Assembly (NCBI RefSeq): GCF_000002595.2
Contig: NC_057016.1
Span: forward strand, 1,628,515 to 1,692,514
Source: Chlamydomonas reinhardtii
Lineage: Eukaryota > Chlorophyta > Chlorophyceae > Chlamydomonadales > Chlamydomonadaceae
Direction: 5' to 3'
Length of the DNA: 64,000 nt
A program made the translations under genes and the position numbers. Every line of letters begins with the position of its first letter. Position 1 is the first letter of the stretch. The notes beneath the pieces were generated by a model. The model was not told the DNA's origin and did not search any database. It saw only the letters and a program-made list of their open reading frames with translations. Below are positions 1 to 11,339 of the stretch, piece by piece.

Positions 1-538
1 GGCAGCGCGTTGCGTGTTCTGTCTGGGATGTTGGACCACTCAGGCTGTCGGGGTCTGATCATGTTTACCCATCGGCATCGCAGCGACCTCCACTACTGTC
101 CAATGTCCACTGTGTTGACGGATGAGAATCTGTGCGATCAGCACTCATATACCTGAGCCTAACGACGGGGAGTAATGGACCCCACCGGGTCAGCGCTTTT
201 CCCTCACGTCGCTTACGCTAATATTAACACACTGCACCCGTGAGATGGAACAGGATTAGGATGGCGACTGGCGATTATGGCGGAGTTCCGTGATAGTGTG
301 GAAACCCGGTCTCGCCCAGGGCGTGCCCATACCGGCCGCACCGTCCGAAGCCCGAACCATCCCGCCCAAAGGCCTTCACCGCAAATTGCGCCGGAATCGC
401 ACCGTAATGATCCGTCATTGAAAGTTGACAGGGCATAATTATATGACAAGCCCATACGTTACCTCCACAGCATTACTTCCGCAGCGCCATCTTCGCATAC
501 TATCATACTACAAGCGACCGCCATGCACGCACGCATGC
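1..538. other. Left-edge intergenic sequence
   Basis: No convincing coding exon, RNA gene or repeat was seen. The stretch lies downstream of the minus-strand coiled-coil gene and may hold its 3' untranslated region, but no clear TGTAA signal on that strand was found. Confidence 0.4.
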
Positions 539-2692
539 TTACCGCAGACCCAGGCGCCCCGAAGCGCGAGGCTGTGCGGGCGCGCCGCCGCTGCCCTGCA
601 CCCCAGCTGCGCCTCCTGGGCCTCCCGCTCCTCCCGCAGAGCCCATCACTCCCACTCCTCCTTGTGCACCGGATGTGCTACTCCCTGGCACCCGTGCGCC
701 CGCCAGGCCTTGCTGCAAGGACGGCGGCGGCGGTCTGGCCCCACCGGGGCCCCCGGAGGCGCCGGTGGTGGCACCGGCGGCAGCCCGCCTGCCGTCAGGC
801 CCGCCGCGGATCGCGCCGCCGGCACCCGACGGTGGTCCTTGGCCGGTGCCGCCGCTGCCGCCACCTACGCCGCCGGGACGTGCCGGGGGCTGCAAGCCCC
901 CACGAACCTGGTATGGGGCGGCCAGCCTCTGCTGCTGCTGGCGGGTCTGGTGCGGGGGCTCCTGTTGCTGCTGCTGTCCGTGCTGTGCTGCCCACACGAT
1001 ATTGGCGCCGGCAGAGCTCCCGCCTCCACCCATGCCGCCGCCAGTGCCATTGCCCGCGCCGACGCCAGTGTGACCCAGTGGCCCCGACTGCGGCTGCTGG
1101 AAGTGAGACCCCTGCATCAGCTGCTGCTGCTGCTGCTGCTTTGCGGCCGCGCCTCCCCAGGGCGCTGCCGAACGCTGTCCTGCCATGGGGACAGCGGCGC
1201 CGGGCGCCAACGTCGGCGCCTTGGCTGCAGCTGCCTGCGCCTTGGCCGTGACCGCATCACGTTCCCGCCTCAGCGCCTCGATCTCCGCCTGTGGCCGAGT
1301 GAGGGCGGGCAGATGGCGCTTGGACCCCTTGCTACTCCCATGTGCGCCGCGATGCGCCCGCAGCACCCATGCACCCCGGCCCATCCCGGCCCTCCCGGTC
1401 TCATCCCTACCCGCGCAGCAATCCTCCCTGCCTTCCCCGCACCTGCGCTGCCGCCCTCTCCCGCGCCGCCCGGTCCTCGGCCGCGGCTTTGTCCGCGAGC
1501 AGCCCGTTCTTGAAGTCCTCCAGACCAGCCACTCGGGAGCCATCTGTGGTTGAGAGTGTGGTGAAGCGTACGAGCGGTATTGACACACAAGACCGAACCC
1601 ATGCTGACCGAGCGAGTTGGTGTCTATTGTGGGGCGGGGCAATGGCGCGCAAAGGAGAGAAGCCGACAGATGCCACAACTGGCGGCTGGGCACGACCAGT
1701 GGCTACTAAATGCATGATTTAATGCATGCGTTCCTCCTACACAGCAACGGCACCGGCAGTACCGCATCAGGCTCACAGCTCTCATGCAGCGCCGCCACCT
1801 CCTCCGCCGCGGCCGCCCGCGCCGCCGCCAGCTGCCCCTCCAGCGCCTCCACCTCCGCCTGGCGCCGGGACCTCTCCGCCTCCAGCGCCGCCGCGGTGGC
1901 CGCCGCCGCCTCCCGCGCCGCCTCCAGCTGCTGCCGCAGGTCGGCCGCCTCCGCCGCGTGGGCCTGGAGTGTCTCCAAGTGGGTGGTCTGTGTGGAGGGC
2001 GCGGCCGGGACCGAATGTCAGTGCATGGGCGGGCAGTTGCGCGGACGGCGTGCGTGTGTCAGTGCGCCCATCAAGTTTCATGGGTTCTGTGCGGCGCCAC
2101 AGGTCACGTACGGCTGGTGGCTACGCACGGCATTCGTGGGCCTGGCCTGCCTCCTCTCCTAACGTATACATACAACATGGTTTGTACGGTAGGTCCATGC
2201 CACCTGGTGGCTATGTGCCTTCATGCCCTGCCCTGTGCCTTCATGCGCTGGCACACCCACCCACCTGCAGCGCCGTCAGCTGCAGCAGTGTGGCCTGGTA
2301 CTGTACCGCCGCGGAGACCTGGAGGCAAGTAAGCATGAAGGGGGTCGAAGGGTGAACGGAGTTACGAGACCCAACCCAAATGGAGCTGGAGTGCACTGCA
2401 AGCTGCCGCGCTCGCTGCATTTTGTAGCGGCATAGTAATTGCTGCAGCCTGCAGCCTGCTGCAGCACTAGCTTTTGGGAGCCGGCGCGCACCTCGGCCTG
2501 CTGCACGCTGCGGTGCGTCGCGACCGCCTGCAGCAGCTGCGCGGCTGCTTCGGACTCGGCTGCCAGTCGCTGCTCCGCAGCCCGGCGCCGCTCCTGCTCG
2601 GTCAGGAAGGCGCTGTGCCAGTTGTCGCGCTCGCGCCGGTCACTGAGGCAGGCCTCCTGCAGCGCGCGCAGGTCCGCCATCCGGCTGTCCAT
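539..2692 (-). CDS. Coiled-coil protein with Gln/Gly-rich C-terminus
   Basis: Five exons on the minus strand (2492-2692, 2265-2318, 1777-1963, 1443-1543, 539-1288) join through GT-AG junctions into a 430-residue frame. The first 180 or so residues are Ala/Glu/Arg/Gln-rich with heptad character (RQQLEAAREAAAATAAALEA, AEIEALRRERDAVTAKAQ) and predict a long coiled coil. The last 230 residues are low complexity: a Gln run (CTG repeats at about 1122-1142), then Gly/Pro/Ala-rich sequence. No enzymatic motif was seen. The start is uncertain: the coiled-coil frame stays open upstream of the ATG at 2692 to a possible splice acceptor near 2717, so an upstream exon may exist or may have been separated by the LINE fragment that begins about 190 bases away. 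Function unknown; a structural or scaffold role is only a guess. Confidence 0.6.
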
Positions 2693-2882
2693 ATTGCCTT
2701 TCAGCTCACAACACCTGTAGCTACTCTCCGTTCTGGAGCTCTTGTGGAGCTAGGGCCAAGAAGGCGAGGGCAGGCAAGATAGTGTATTTTTGGCGGGAAC
2801 CTGCTGCACCACCCACGGGCCCACAATTTGACGGTTTTACATGGCAGTGGTTGGTTAATTCTGATGTGCTGCAGTTCCGATC

Positions 2883-3620
2883 GTGATGAATATAAAGCTC
2901 GCTAGCACGCGGTGGCTATTCCCGTCAGCCACGGCCATGGAGCACATTCCCCGCCGCACATTCCCCTCACCCCGTGATGCACCGCTTTGCCAAGCGCTAT
3001 CTGGGCCGCCCTCAGCATCCATAACTTCGCTGAAATGGGAGAATCATCACAAGGAAGCACTGTGGCGTGTGGCCTCCAACGCTTGCTGGGCGTTTCCACG
3101 GCATGCTAGCGAGCGTGCGCGCGGCGTTGCTGTTGACCCGTGTTGGGCGTGTGGGGTTGACATGCAGGATGGGGACCGCCGTCAATGGTTTTGGGACTGC
3201 ACTGTTGCGCTGTCACTGCGGGAAAGTATGGGGATGGCTATGGGTTTCCTGCCGGAGGAGGCTCTAAGTGCCTTCTCTCGTGAGGAGTTGTGGTTAGTGC
3301 GCCCGCCTGCGGGGCTTGCGCCACCTGTGTGGGATGTGGTGTGTCTCGCTGCTATGTCTGCCCTGGACTTTGGTCGGCAGCGTGTGGTTATGGCCGGGTT
3401 GGCGGCGCGAGCGAAGCTGCCGTCGGCACGGGTGCTGAGCATTGGACTGGCCGTCGTAGCTGACTTCTGGGGTCGTCTCCAGACGTTTGTGACTTTGGGG
3501 ATCAGGCCAAAGGGTTGGGACGCTGTGCCGTTTGCGCATCCTTTCATATCTCGGGCTGTTGGTGACGGCATGGTTTTGCGCTTGCCGTATGACGCTGATT
3601 CCCCGCCTCCCTCGCCGTGA
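2883..3620 (+). mobile_element. LINE retrotransposon 3' fragment (end of RT ORF)
   Basis: An open frame of about 245 residues resembles the C-terminal part of algal LINE reverse transcriptases, after the polymerase domain. It has the zf-RVT-like signature HKEALWRVASNACW, a CWACGV cysteine pair, then RRQWFWDCTVAL, followed by a helical tail with WDVVCLAAMSALDFGRQR. No polymerase motifs (such as YADD) lie upstream, so the copy is 5'-truncated, as is usual for LINEs. The 3' tail may run to about 4130; a TGTAA occurs near 3956. I could not define the 3' terminus or a target-site duplication. Family assignment rests on remembered signature similarity. Confidence 0.55.
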
Positions 3621-4658
3621 GAGGTTGTGCGTGGTTGGTGGCTTTGTGTGTGGGCAGGATGCACGTGTGGGCGACCGTTCTAGTACCTGGACGCTTGCGC
3701 CCTGGTTAGTGCGCGCGCTGTGCGTGTGTCCTGCGGCCTAGACGTTTCCCGGCACTCCTGTGCCTAGGCTTGTGGCGTTGAGGCACAGCGGTGGGGCTCT
3801 GGCGGGTTGAGGCTTGGCTAGGACTCACTGTGCGCGGAGTCACACGGACTTTGCCCGCGGGAGGGTTTGCAGCAAAGTCGGGGTTGGTGGAGTCATGTTG
3901 GGCTCTGATAGCATGTGATGGCTCGGCGTCTTCGGGTGCTGTGACTGTCCCCTCTGTAACATCCGCACTCATAACTTCGCCTATCCAAAGGCCATCGCCG
4001 GAAGGTCCTCGTGAGTGTACCAATGTTGCGTTCCTCCGCACCTCATGCGTGCGCGTTGGGCCAGCGCAAGCGCTCTCACTCTCAGTCATTGAATACGGCA
4101 ATGGCAGCAATAGCCGCCATCGCCAGTAAGAAGTGCCATGGCAGCAGCATGCATCCAGCCGTATGGATTCGGTAGATATCCAGGTCACCAAATGTCCCTA
4201 CCTGCGCCCATGCCTGCACCCAGGGTGCCGGCCATGCAGCCGTGCTAACCCACTCGGTCGCCAATCCAGCTCCCGCCACCCCCGGCCCAGCAACCGCACC
4301 GCGGCCTCCCCGCCTTCAAGCTCCCCGCCCTGGCCACCTTGCCTTCATGCAGCCGCCCGCCTGCCAGCCGCCTCATGTCGCTCCATAGCCCAGTGCTACC
4401 CAACGCAGTCACTGCGCGGAGCGGCGCTGCGCGGCGTCCCCTCTGCAGCAGCAGCCGCATGCAGCCACCGGCTACGGATGCAGCCAGCGCGAGCTGCAGC
4501 TGCGCCTCGATGCAACGCACGCAAACTCATACACAGCCGCCCGCATCGGCCTCCTGGCAGCCCCGTTGCATCTGCTGCCTCGCCCTCGCTGCAGCTCCCC
4601 TTCCCCGGAAGAGCTGCCGCCCCTTCCTCCTCCTCCTCTTCCTCTTCCTGTGCCGCCC
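3621..4658. other. LINE tail and SR-gene 3' flank
   Basis: No supported gene. The left part is probably the LINE 3' untranslated tail. The right part (about 4245-4658) should contain the 3' untranslated region of the minus-strand SR gene. Antisense open frames here have biased composition but no motif. Confidence 0.35.
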
Positions 4659-7421
4659 TCAGAAGTCGTGGTCCAAGGCCACCAAGTCGGGGTCCACGTC
4701 TAGGTCAGCGGCGGACTGCGGCACATTAACACCGCCGCCGCCACCGCCCACAGGACCGCCGCCACGGGCCTCGTCATAGTCGCCGCCGTCGCGCCTGCAT
4801 GCAAGGAGGCGTGAGACGCTGGCGTGAGAGGCTGGCACTGCGATCCTGCAAGCGTGGTTGCTGGTTGCCCCACAACAGGAGGGCAGGCGTGTGCGCCTGC
4901 AACCCGCAGCTGCCAAATCCTGCTCGAGTGTCAACCAGTCCACTCGCACATGCCACTCACCTGCGCGGCGCGTCCCACTCAAGCTCCGGGCTGCGCTCAC
5001 GTGGCCGCTCCCTGTCCTCGTCACGCACCCGCTCCCGTGGACGCTCCTGACTTCCGCCACGCGGAGTGCGCTCCCGCTCGTCCGCACCCCGCCGGTCGTC
5101 ATAGATCCTGTCCCGGCCCCGGTCCCGGTCTGGGGACCGCGCGCCATCCCGACCGGCACCGCGATCCCGGTCGTATTCCCGGTCACGATCCCGGCCGCCG
5201 CTTCGGGAGCCGCCCCGGTCGTAGTCCCGATCCCGATCCCGGTCCCGTCGGTCGTAGTCCAGGTCTCGGTCCCGGCGGTCATAGTCCCTGCCCCGGTCGC
5301 GATCACGGTCCCGGCGGTCATGATCACGGTCCCTGTCGCGGTCACGGCGGTCGTAGTCCCTGCCGGGGTCCCTGTCCCGGTCGTAATCATGCCCGCCGCG
5401 GCCCCTGCATAAAGCAACAGGAACGCAAGGGCCGAGGGCCAGTGCTGAATCTGCTGATAAGGGCTGTCGGTGTTGCTACCCCTGATGATGGAATATGTTC
5501 ATTGGACTCGGGCGTAAACCTTACCCCTTTGCCCCCCGTTTCTTTAGGATTGGTATAGACGACCCCCTCCCGAAGGTCAGCAATACAACCTTGAGGTTAA
5601 ACCACTCCTGTCATGGGCAGCTGTCACCCCCGACACACACACGCACACACACACACACACACACGCACACACACATGCAAACACGGCACGACACATCTAG
5701 CAAGACCGCCCTCGCCGCGCAGACTGCACCCAGTCCTCACCGCGGGCTGCGTGAGCGACTGCGGTCCCGGCCGCCCCGGCCGCGCGGGCTCCGAGAGCGG
5801 CTGCGGCGGCGATCGCTGCTGCCGCCCGACCGCCCCGGGTTCTGCTTTGACTCGATCACCATCATGTCGCGCGGCGTCTTGCGTCCCTCCTTGGACAGAC
5901 ACACCTGTATCAATCGGCGTGCGGCAGGACGCACAGCAGGAGGTGCGGCACAAGTCACGCGGGCCCCAGTGACTCAGTGTACAGCCTACGACACCGCGGA
6001 TTGAGCTTGGCCGCTATCGCAAGAAGCGGCAGGCTCCCTCGCACAAGTGCCCAGCCATGCCCTTCTAGAGCAGCCACACCATCGCCCAAGGCCATGCATC
6101 CAGCCCCAACCAGAACGCACATTAATCTCACGGCCATCAATGCTGGTCTTGTCCAGTTGGTAGATGGCCTCATCGGCGTCACGTGCGTCACGAAATTCGA
6201 TAAAGCCGAATCCACGCGATCGCCTGCAGATTTGGGAGCGTGGTAGCAGTGCCACCAGTCAAGCGCGAGCTGTTGAGGTCCGCGCACTGCGAATGCTGCT
6301 GTCTATCATGCATGCGACTACGGACGCCAGTTTAAACAAGCATTGGGGAAGGAACGCAGCATTAGATAGGCTTCGCCACTGCACCCAGCCACCCAGCCAC
6401 AGCCAACACACGGCATGCAACAGTGTGGGCACGCGCGTGGCCCCTACCGGCACGCTTTCACCGCAGAGCCAGCCCGTACTGGCACAGAGGCAAGAGCCTG
6501 CGCCAAGGCGCTTGGTCATGGTGGGCAACTGGCTGGTACACTTGCGCTTGGTGTCCTATGCCAGCCTGCTAGTTGGACCGTTGCGCGCTCTTGCGTGCTT
6601 GTGAGGGGGTACTTGCTGCTGCGGGCTTGCTACTTGCAAAGCTTGGACTTGCTTGGGCCTTGGCGGGGCCTCGTGCTCGTGTTTGTGCGCAGGCGCAAGC
6701 GCGCTTGGCCATGCTTGGTTGTGCACAAGGGGGTATGCATGCAGGTGGGTAAAGAGCAGACTTGCTATCTGTCACGTGCGATTGGATGCAGGCAGCTTTG
6801 GGGGCAGCAGCTTTTGTGTGCCCATGGTAGGGGTGTCCGTACGCCCATACACGAACGCGCTGATTGGTCAGGTAACGGACACTGGACAGGGCAGGTCAGT
6901 CAAGGACTTGTAAGGCAGCTCCGCTCGGCATCGATATCCGCGTTCGCACGCCGGGGCAGCAACCGCGCCGCCGCAGTGATATCCCCCCCCCCATTGGTCT
7001 CTCAGCCCGCACTCTGTCTGCATTAGGCGGACGCCCCGGCCCACGCGCGCTTCTCGCACCGCAAACCGTCAACTCACTGCGTGTAGTAGTCCCGGGGAAT
7101 GTACACATCCCGCAGCTCTCCAAACTTTTCAAATTTCTTACGCAGATCATCGACCCTGCAGGCGGCGCGTGGGGTGGGTCGGGGGCGAGGTCAGCGCTGG
7201 AGGGGCCCGGTCAGGGGGTCGCAGGCGGGCACACGGGTCAACGAGAATTGCGTCAGTCATTTCGCGATTCTGACTCGGCAAGCCGAAGCAACATATAAGT
7301 CCCGCCCCTTCATACCGCACACTCACGTCATGTGTAAGGGGATGTTCCGCACCAGGACCGATACCTTATTTCGGACGCCTGAAGAGGCGGGACCATAATC
7401 CCCTCGCTCACGACCGGACAT
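4659..7421 (-). CDS. SR splicing factor, SC35/SCL type (RRM + RS/RD domain)
   Basis: Six exons (7327-7421, 7078-7155, 6121-6223, 5741-5904, 4961-5404, 4659-4794) give 339 residues. One RRM spans about residues 20-93, with RNP2 VLVRNI (22-27), DDLRKKFEKFGELRDVYIPR, and RNP1 RGFGFIEF (61-68). After it come a basic stretch (SKEGRKTPRD), SR dipeptides (RRRSRSRSPRG, RDRSRSRSPR), and about 150 residues of RD/DRDRDR repeats ending in an acidic tail, DVDPDLVALDHDF. The DYYT...RGFGF spacing and the GREINV-to-SKEGRK segment match the plant SCL30/33 and animal SRSF2 group. It should act in the nucleus in splice-site selection. Exon 1 and the ATG at 7421 fit a short charged N-terminus. The gene is divergent from the glycosyltransferase at 7908. 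Confidence 0.92.
5633..5675. repeat. (CA)n microsatellite in SR-gene intron
   Basis: A run of CA dinucleotides with a few CG interruptions lies in the intron between SR exons 4 and 5. Such runs are common in volvocalean introns. Confidence 0.9.
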
Positions 7422-7907
7422 GTTTTCTGTATCACAAGACTACGTATTGTTGAAATCAAACATCAAGTGGTATAGGTATAAAACATTATGATCAAACAGC
7501 CAACATGGCAAGTCGACTTGGCACGCCATCCATGGGGCCCTTGAATCCCTTTGAATCCCCCTGCCTCAGCGGCTTGCAGGTCCTTGCCCCCAGCGCCCCC
7601 CCTTCCAAGAACCCCCGAAGCCCCAGCCGGTTCCCAGTAGCAGGCCCAGGGTCCCACAAAGGTAAAGCTCCACTCGTGTCGTAGCTGCACCCATGCTGAG
7701 TCGTTGCTTCTGTTCCATCTGCGCGATGACGCGTCCCTCGCAAAGCAAAGAACGCCAGCGTCTGCACATATATTGTTGATCTATATGTGTAACCACAAGA
7801 CATATTTGAATGGGGCACTTGCGCCAAACTACAGCTAACTGGTTCGCTCCATCGCGAAGTCGCGCGCCTGGCGCCCGGAAGCTTGTGTAATATTATAGAT
7901 ATGTAAA
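7422..7907. promoter_or_regulatory. Divergent intergenic region, SR gene / glycosyltransferase
   Basis: The start codons of the minus-strand SR gene and the plus-strand glycosyltransferase lie 486 bases apart and back to back, so both promoters and leaders should lie here. The sequence is less GC-rich than its surroundings. I could not identify a defined promoter element. Confidence 0.45.
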
Positions 7908-9949
7908 ATGGTAGCTTTCTCGACCACCATGGTGCTTGTGCTTCTACTGGCACTTTGCTCGATTCAGGCGCAAGTTGCGCTTGCTGCTAGCTCTTCTGGA
8001 AAACCCAAGCCAGAGGTGTTTCCCGTGCGGCGCCCGCTGGTGAATTTGCACGAAGCCGCGCTGCAGAGTGTCAGCCGGGACGGGCCACGCTACCCCGACG
8101 AAATGTTCTTGCGCCGAGTCAAGGGCTGCCGGGCGCCGTACTCCAGTGACACCTCCGATGAGCCGGCGAGGGGCCCCAACACCAGCGACTGCGATAGAGG
8201 CTTCGTCATTCTGACCATGGGGAATGACCTGGTGATGAGGTCCATGGTGCCACTGGTGCGTGGCGTGGCGGGGGCGGGCGGGGCAGGGCGGGGTGCGCCA
8301 ACCTTGACCGGGCTGTGTGAATGAGTCTCGCGCACACACAAGCTTCAGCACACGTGCACCCTGTTAAGGAAGTAGTGTGACTCAAGCACACGCCGTTGTG
8401 TGTCACGCGCCGTCAGTCGTGCCTAGCTCCGTACCGCATGCCAGCAAGCGGCCCATCCTCGCCCTCACCCGCGTCCTCCTCCCCGTCTGCGCCTGGCATT
8501 CGCACCCAAAGCCGACCCCGCCCACCCAGTGGCCACCTCCACACCACCCCGGCACCTACCCCCTCCCTTCCCCCTGGTTCAACCCACAGCTGTTAGAAAG
8601 CCTCCAGCGCATCGAGCACGTTGGGTCCGATGGCGGACGTGACGACCTGACCAGGCACACTACGGTGGTAGGCGTCACGCGCCACGCGGACGAGAAGTGC
8701 GAGGACCTGCGCCGCTCGTACTCTCACTCATGTACGGGAGACGGCGGCAGCGGGCTGTACGACGGGGACAACGTGTACCCCAGCCACAAGGCGCTAGCGT
8801 ACGGCATGGTCAAGCTGCGGTACATGGTCAACGCGTTGACCACAAACCTGGACATCGTGTATGGTGAGTTGACGCTGACGTGTGTTGGCGGCGGACAGTG
8901 TGGTTGTGCCTGGTGGCGACCCATGCCGGTGATTGGGCAGGTAGTTTGGACGGCACGGGGGGTAGGTGGCTCAGTGCCGCCGCAGCCCCGTCAGTCCGTG
9001 CTGTAGCTCGGCGCAGTGCGCGGATGGTGGGCTGTCTAGCACCGGTGGGCTGGCTAGCACCGGTGCCTCACGGACACGAGGGCCGAATCACACCACACAG
9101 CATTGCCGCCAACGGCCCCTGCATGGCCCTCATACCGCGCCCTGTCCCGCACCGCCGGCCCTCCCACCAGTGGACGCGGACACGGTGTTCCTGCGCGACC
9201 CCATCCCGCTGCTGCTGCGGGCGGCGGAGGAGGCGGACGCGGATGTGGTGGTGGCCACTGCCACAGCGCCCTGTGGCAGCGCGGCGCAGGCCTGGGACGC
9301 CGAGGCTCTGGACGGCAGCAGCAGCAGCAGCAGCAGTAGCAGCAGCAGTGGGAGCCGTGGCGAGGGCGAAGCGGACAGCAGCGAGCGTCACCAAAGCAGG
9401 CGGGTCCTGGCATCGGCAGAGGATGGGGAAGAGGAGGGCGGGTCGGAGCCGCGAGTGGACGCGGGCGAGGGCGTGCGGTACGCCACGGGCTTGGTGCTTT
9501 ACCGCAGCACGCCTGCCGCCCTACGCTGCGCCTACTCGCTCCTGCTTGACATGGCCTCACTCGCCTCGCGGGGCCACAGCGTCGGTCGCGGCAGCCCCAA
9601 CAGCAGCGATGGCAGTAGCAGCAGCGAGGAAGAAGCGGTGGTGTGGGAGCAGGAGCGGTTTGCTGCGTTCATGCCGACCTGTATGGGCGCGCTGGGTCGT
9701 GGGCTGGCTGCTCTGCCCACCAGCGCTGTGCTCACCACCTGCGGCGCTGATGCTCCTTCAGCGTCGGAGTTGGCCAAAGGCAGTGGCGGCAGCGGCGGCG
9801 TGGTTGCGGTGCACATATCGTCGGCGCCGCCTGGCGGCGGTGGGGAGGCCGGTGCAGTGGAGGCGAGTCTGGCGGCGCGCGTGGCGGTGATGAAGAAAGT
9901 ACTGGGGATTGAGCGCGAGGAGGAGGGGGGGAAGGAGGAGCGGCGGTGA
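7908..9949 (+). CDS. Secreted nucleotide-diphospho-sugar transferase (GT77-like), dispersed copy
   Basis: Three exons (7908-8255, 8590-8863, 9171-9949) encode 466 residues. The N-terminus is a signal peptide or anchor (MVLVLLLALCSIQAQVALA). The catalytic region has CDRGFVILTMGN, then KLRYMVNALTTNLDIVYVDADTVFLRDP, with the DXD-type motif DAD at about 209-211, as in the nucleotide-diphospho-sugar transferase family that includes plant cell-wall arabinosyltransferases. It should act in the Golgi or secretory lumen on wall or extracellular glycoproteins; donor and acceptor are unknown. A Ser-rich, acidic insert of about 60 residues (from AGC repeats near 9315-9350) follows the DXD segment. The layout matches the three tandem genes at 45.6-53.5 kb, but identity is low and intron positions differ, so it is an older paralogue. 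Confidence 0.8.
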
Positions 9950-11339
9950 GGAAAGGGGGACAGACGGTGCGAAAGCCAGGCCCCCAGCGTGCAGCGCGGG
10001 CGTGCGGCATCAATGCTTATAGTAGATGGCATTCAATTGATTCATCTTGTATGGAAGACGGAGGAGATGGGACGAATTGTGTGGAGGCAAGTGCGCAGGT
10101 GAGCATTCTTTGCGCGTGCAGATCCTGCGTTACTAAAGGCGTGCGCATCACCTGCCGGCGCCTTCTCCGATGTATCGTACGTGGTATACGTGATGAGTGC
10201 ATCCGCAGCATCGGCGGCACGGTTTGCCTGCCAATGACCGTAGTGATACACTCATGGTGTTTTGTGGACTACGCCCGAGGGGCGACCCACTTCTAGGGGG
10301 CGCCCACCTGCCCTGAACCCGCGTGCCAGCAGCCTGCATTCCTTGCTGCAACCGATCAGCACGCATTGAGGTCTGCGTGCTCGGAGCCTGCTTGCTCATT
10401 GGTGGTCCTGGTGACCGTCAGATCTGTGGCGTCAGACAAGGCCACGTCAGCAGGCCAGGGAGCCAGCGGCTGCACAACTTACAGACGCGCAGCCCCTTAC
10501 AAAGACCAGCTGCGTGTGCTTGTACTGCGCTAACCCAGATCGTACATGTCCAATACCATGTCAACTGGCGTAGACCGCCATTTCAACATGCCTCCTATTC
10601 TCATGTAATGTATGACATATAGTGCCCTCCACGGGTGCGGCATGCCCCCATGGTGTCCATCCGTGGCTCTCGCCAACGCGGCGTCCCCACACGCGAACAA
10701 TGTTTTGAGCTTGCGCCTAGGACAGACGACCACTCAGGACGGTGTAGGCTACTGTACAAAACCTTCTGCACATCGACCGGCACCATGATGGCTGTGGCTC
10801 TGGTTTCGTCCAACAAAACAAGGGACCTTCACGGATCCACTTATTGAAGTAGAGCCCTAGCAATTATACGCAACAGCCACAACCAAATCTTTTGAGCAGC
10901 GGTGATGGATGCAAAACTGGTGAAGCCCCCGCGGTGGCTCCTGGAAGCCCGAAGCCGGCGCATCGCGTCTGATGACGGTCCATTTCTCTCTATATGTACG
11001 ATACTAGCTGGCAATGCACCCATGCAAATCTGCACCACAAAATGGCACCTAGGCGCACGAGTAATGCTTAGTCAATACTCTGTGCGTAAGGAACACCGTA
11101 CAAAACAGCCGACCCGGATGCGGGCCTAACGTACACAAGCCATGTTGTTTCTTCTCTCGAGCGTGCACGGCATCGGCCAGTGTCCTGATCCATGTGCTTG
11201 TCCGCAACATGCGCGTCAGCCATTGACAGAAAGGTGCCACCTCCTGCCAACCAGGCGCCGCCAGCACACGATCTGCTTCATCCACAGCCTATTAGATGCC
11301 CGCGCCTGTGTGCTCCATCACCGTCCTACCGCTGATGCT
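9950..11339. other. Convergent 3' flanks, no gene seen
   Basis: This lies between the ends of two converging genes and has lower GC than the exons. A TGTAA near 10604 could end the glycosyltransferase transcript. TTACA near 10480-10500 could serve the opposing gene. Short open frames here show no family motif. Confidence 0.4.

Noticed and set aside
4659-5417. Minus-strand Gly/Thr/Ala-rich frame of 252 codons
   Set aside because: Over most of its length it is the wrong frame of the SR gene; the correct frame encodes the RD/RS repeats and splices at 4961 and 4794.
11049-11285. Minus-strand frame starting MDEADRVLAAPGW, reminiscent of DEAD-box motif II
   Set aside because: No other helicase motif is nearby and the neighbouring gene model ends before it, so the match is most likely chance.
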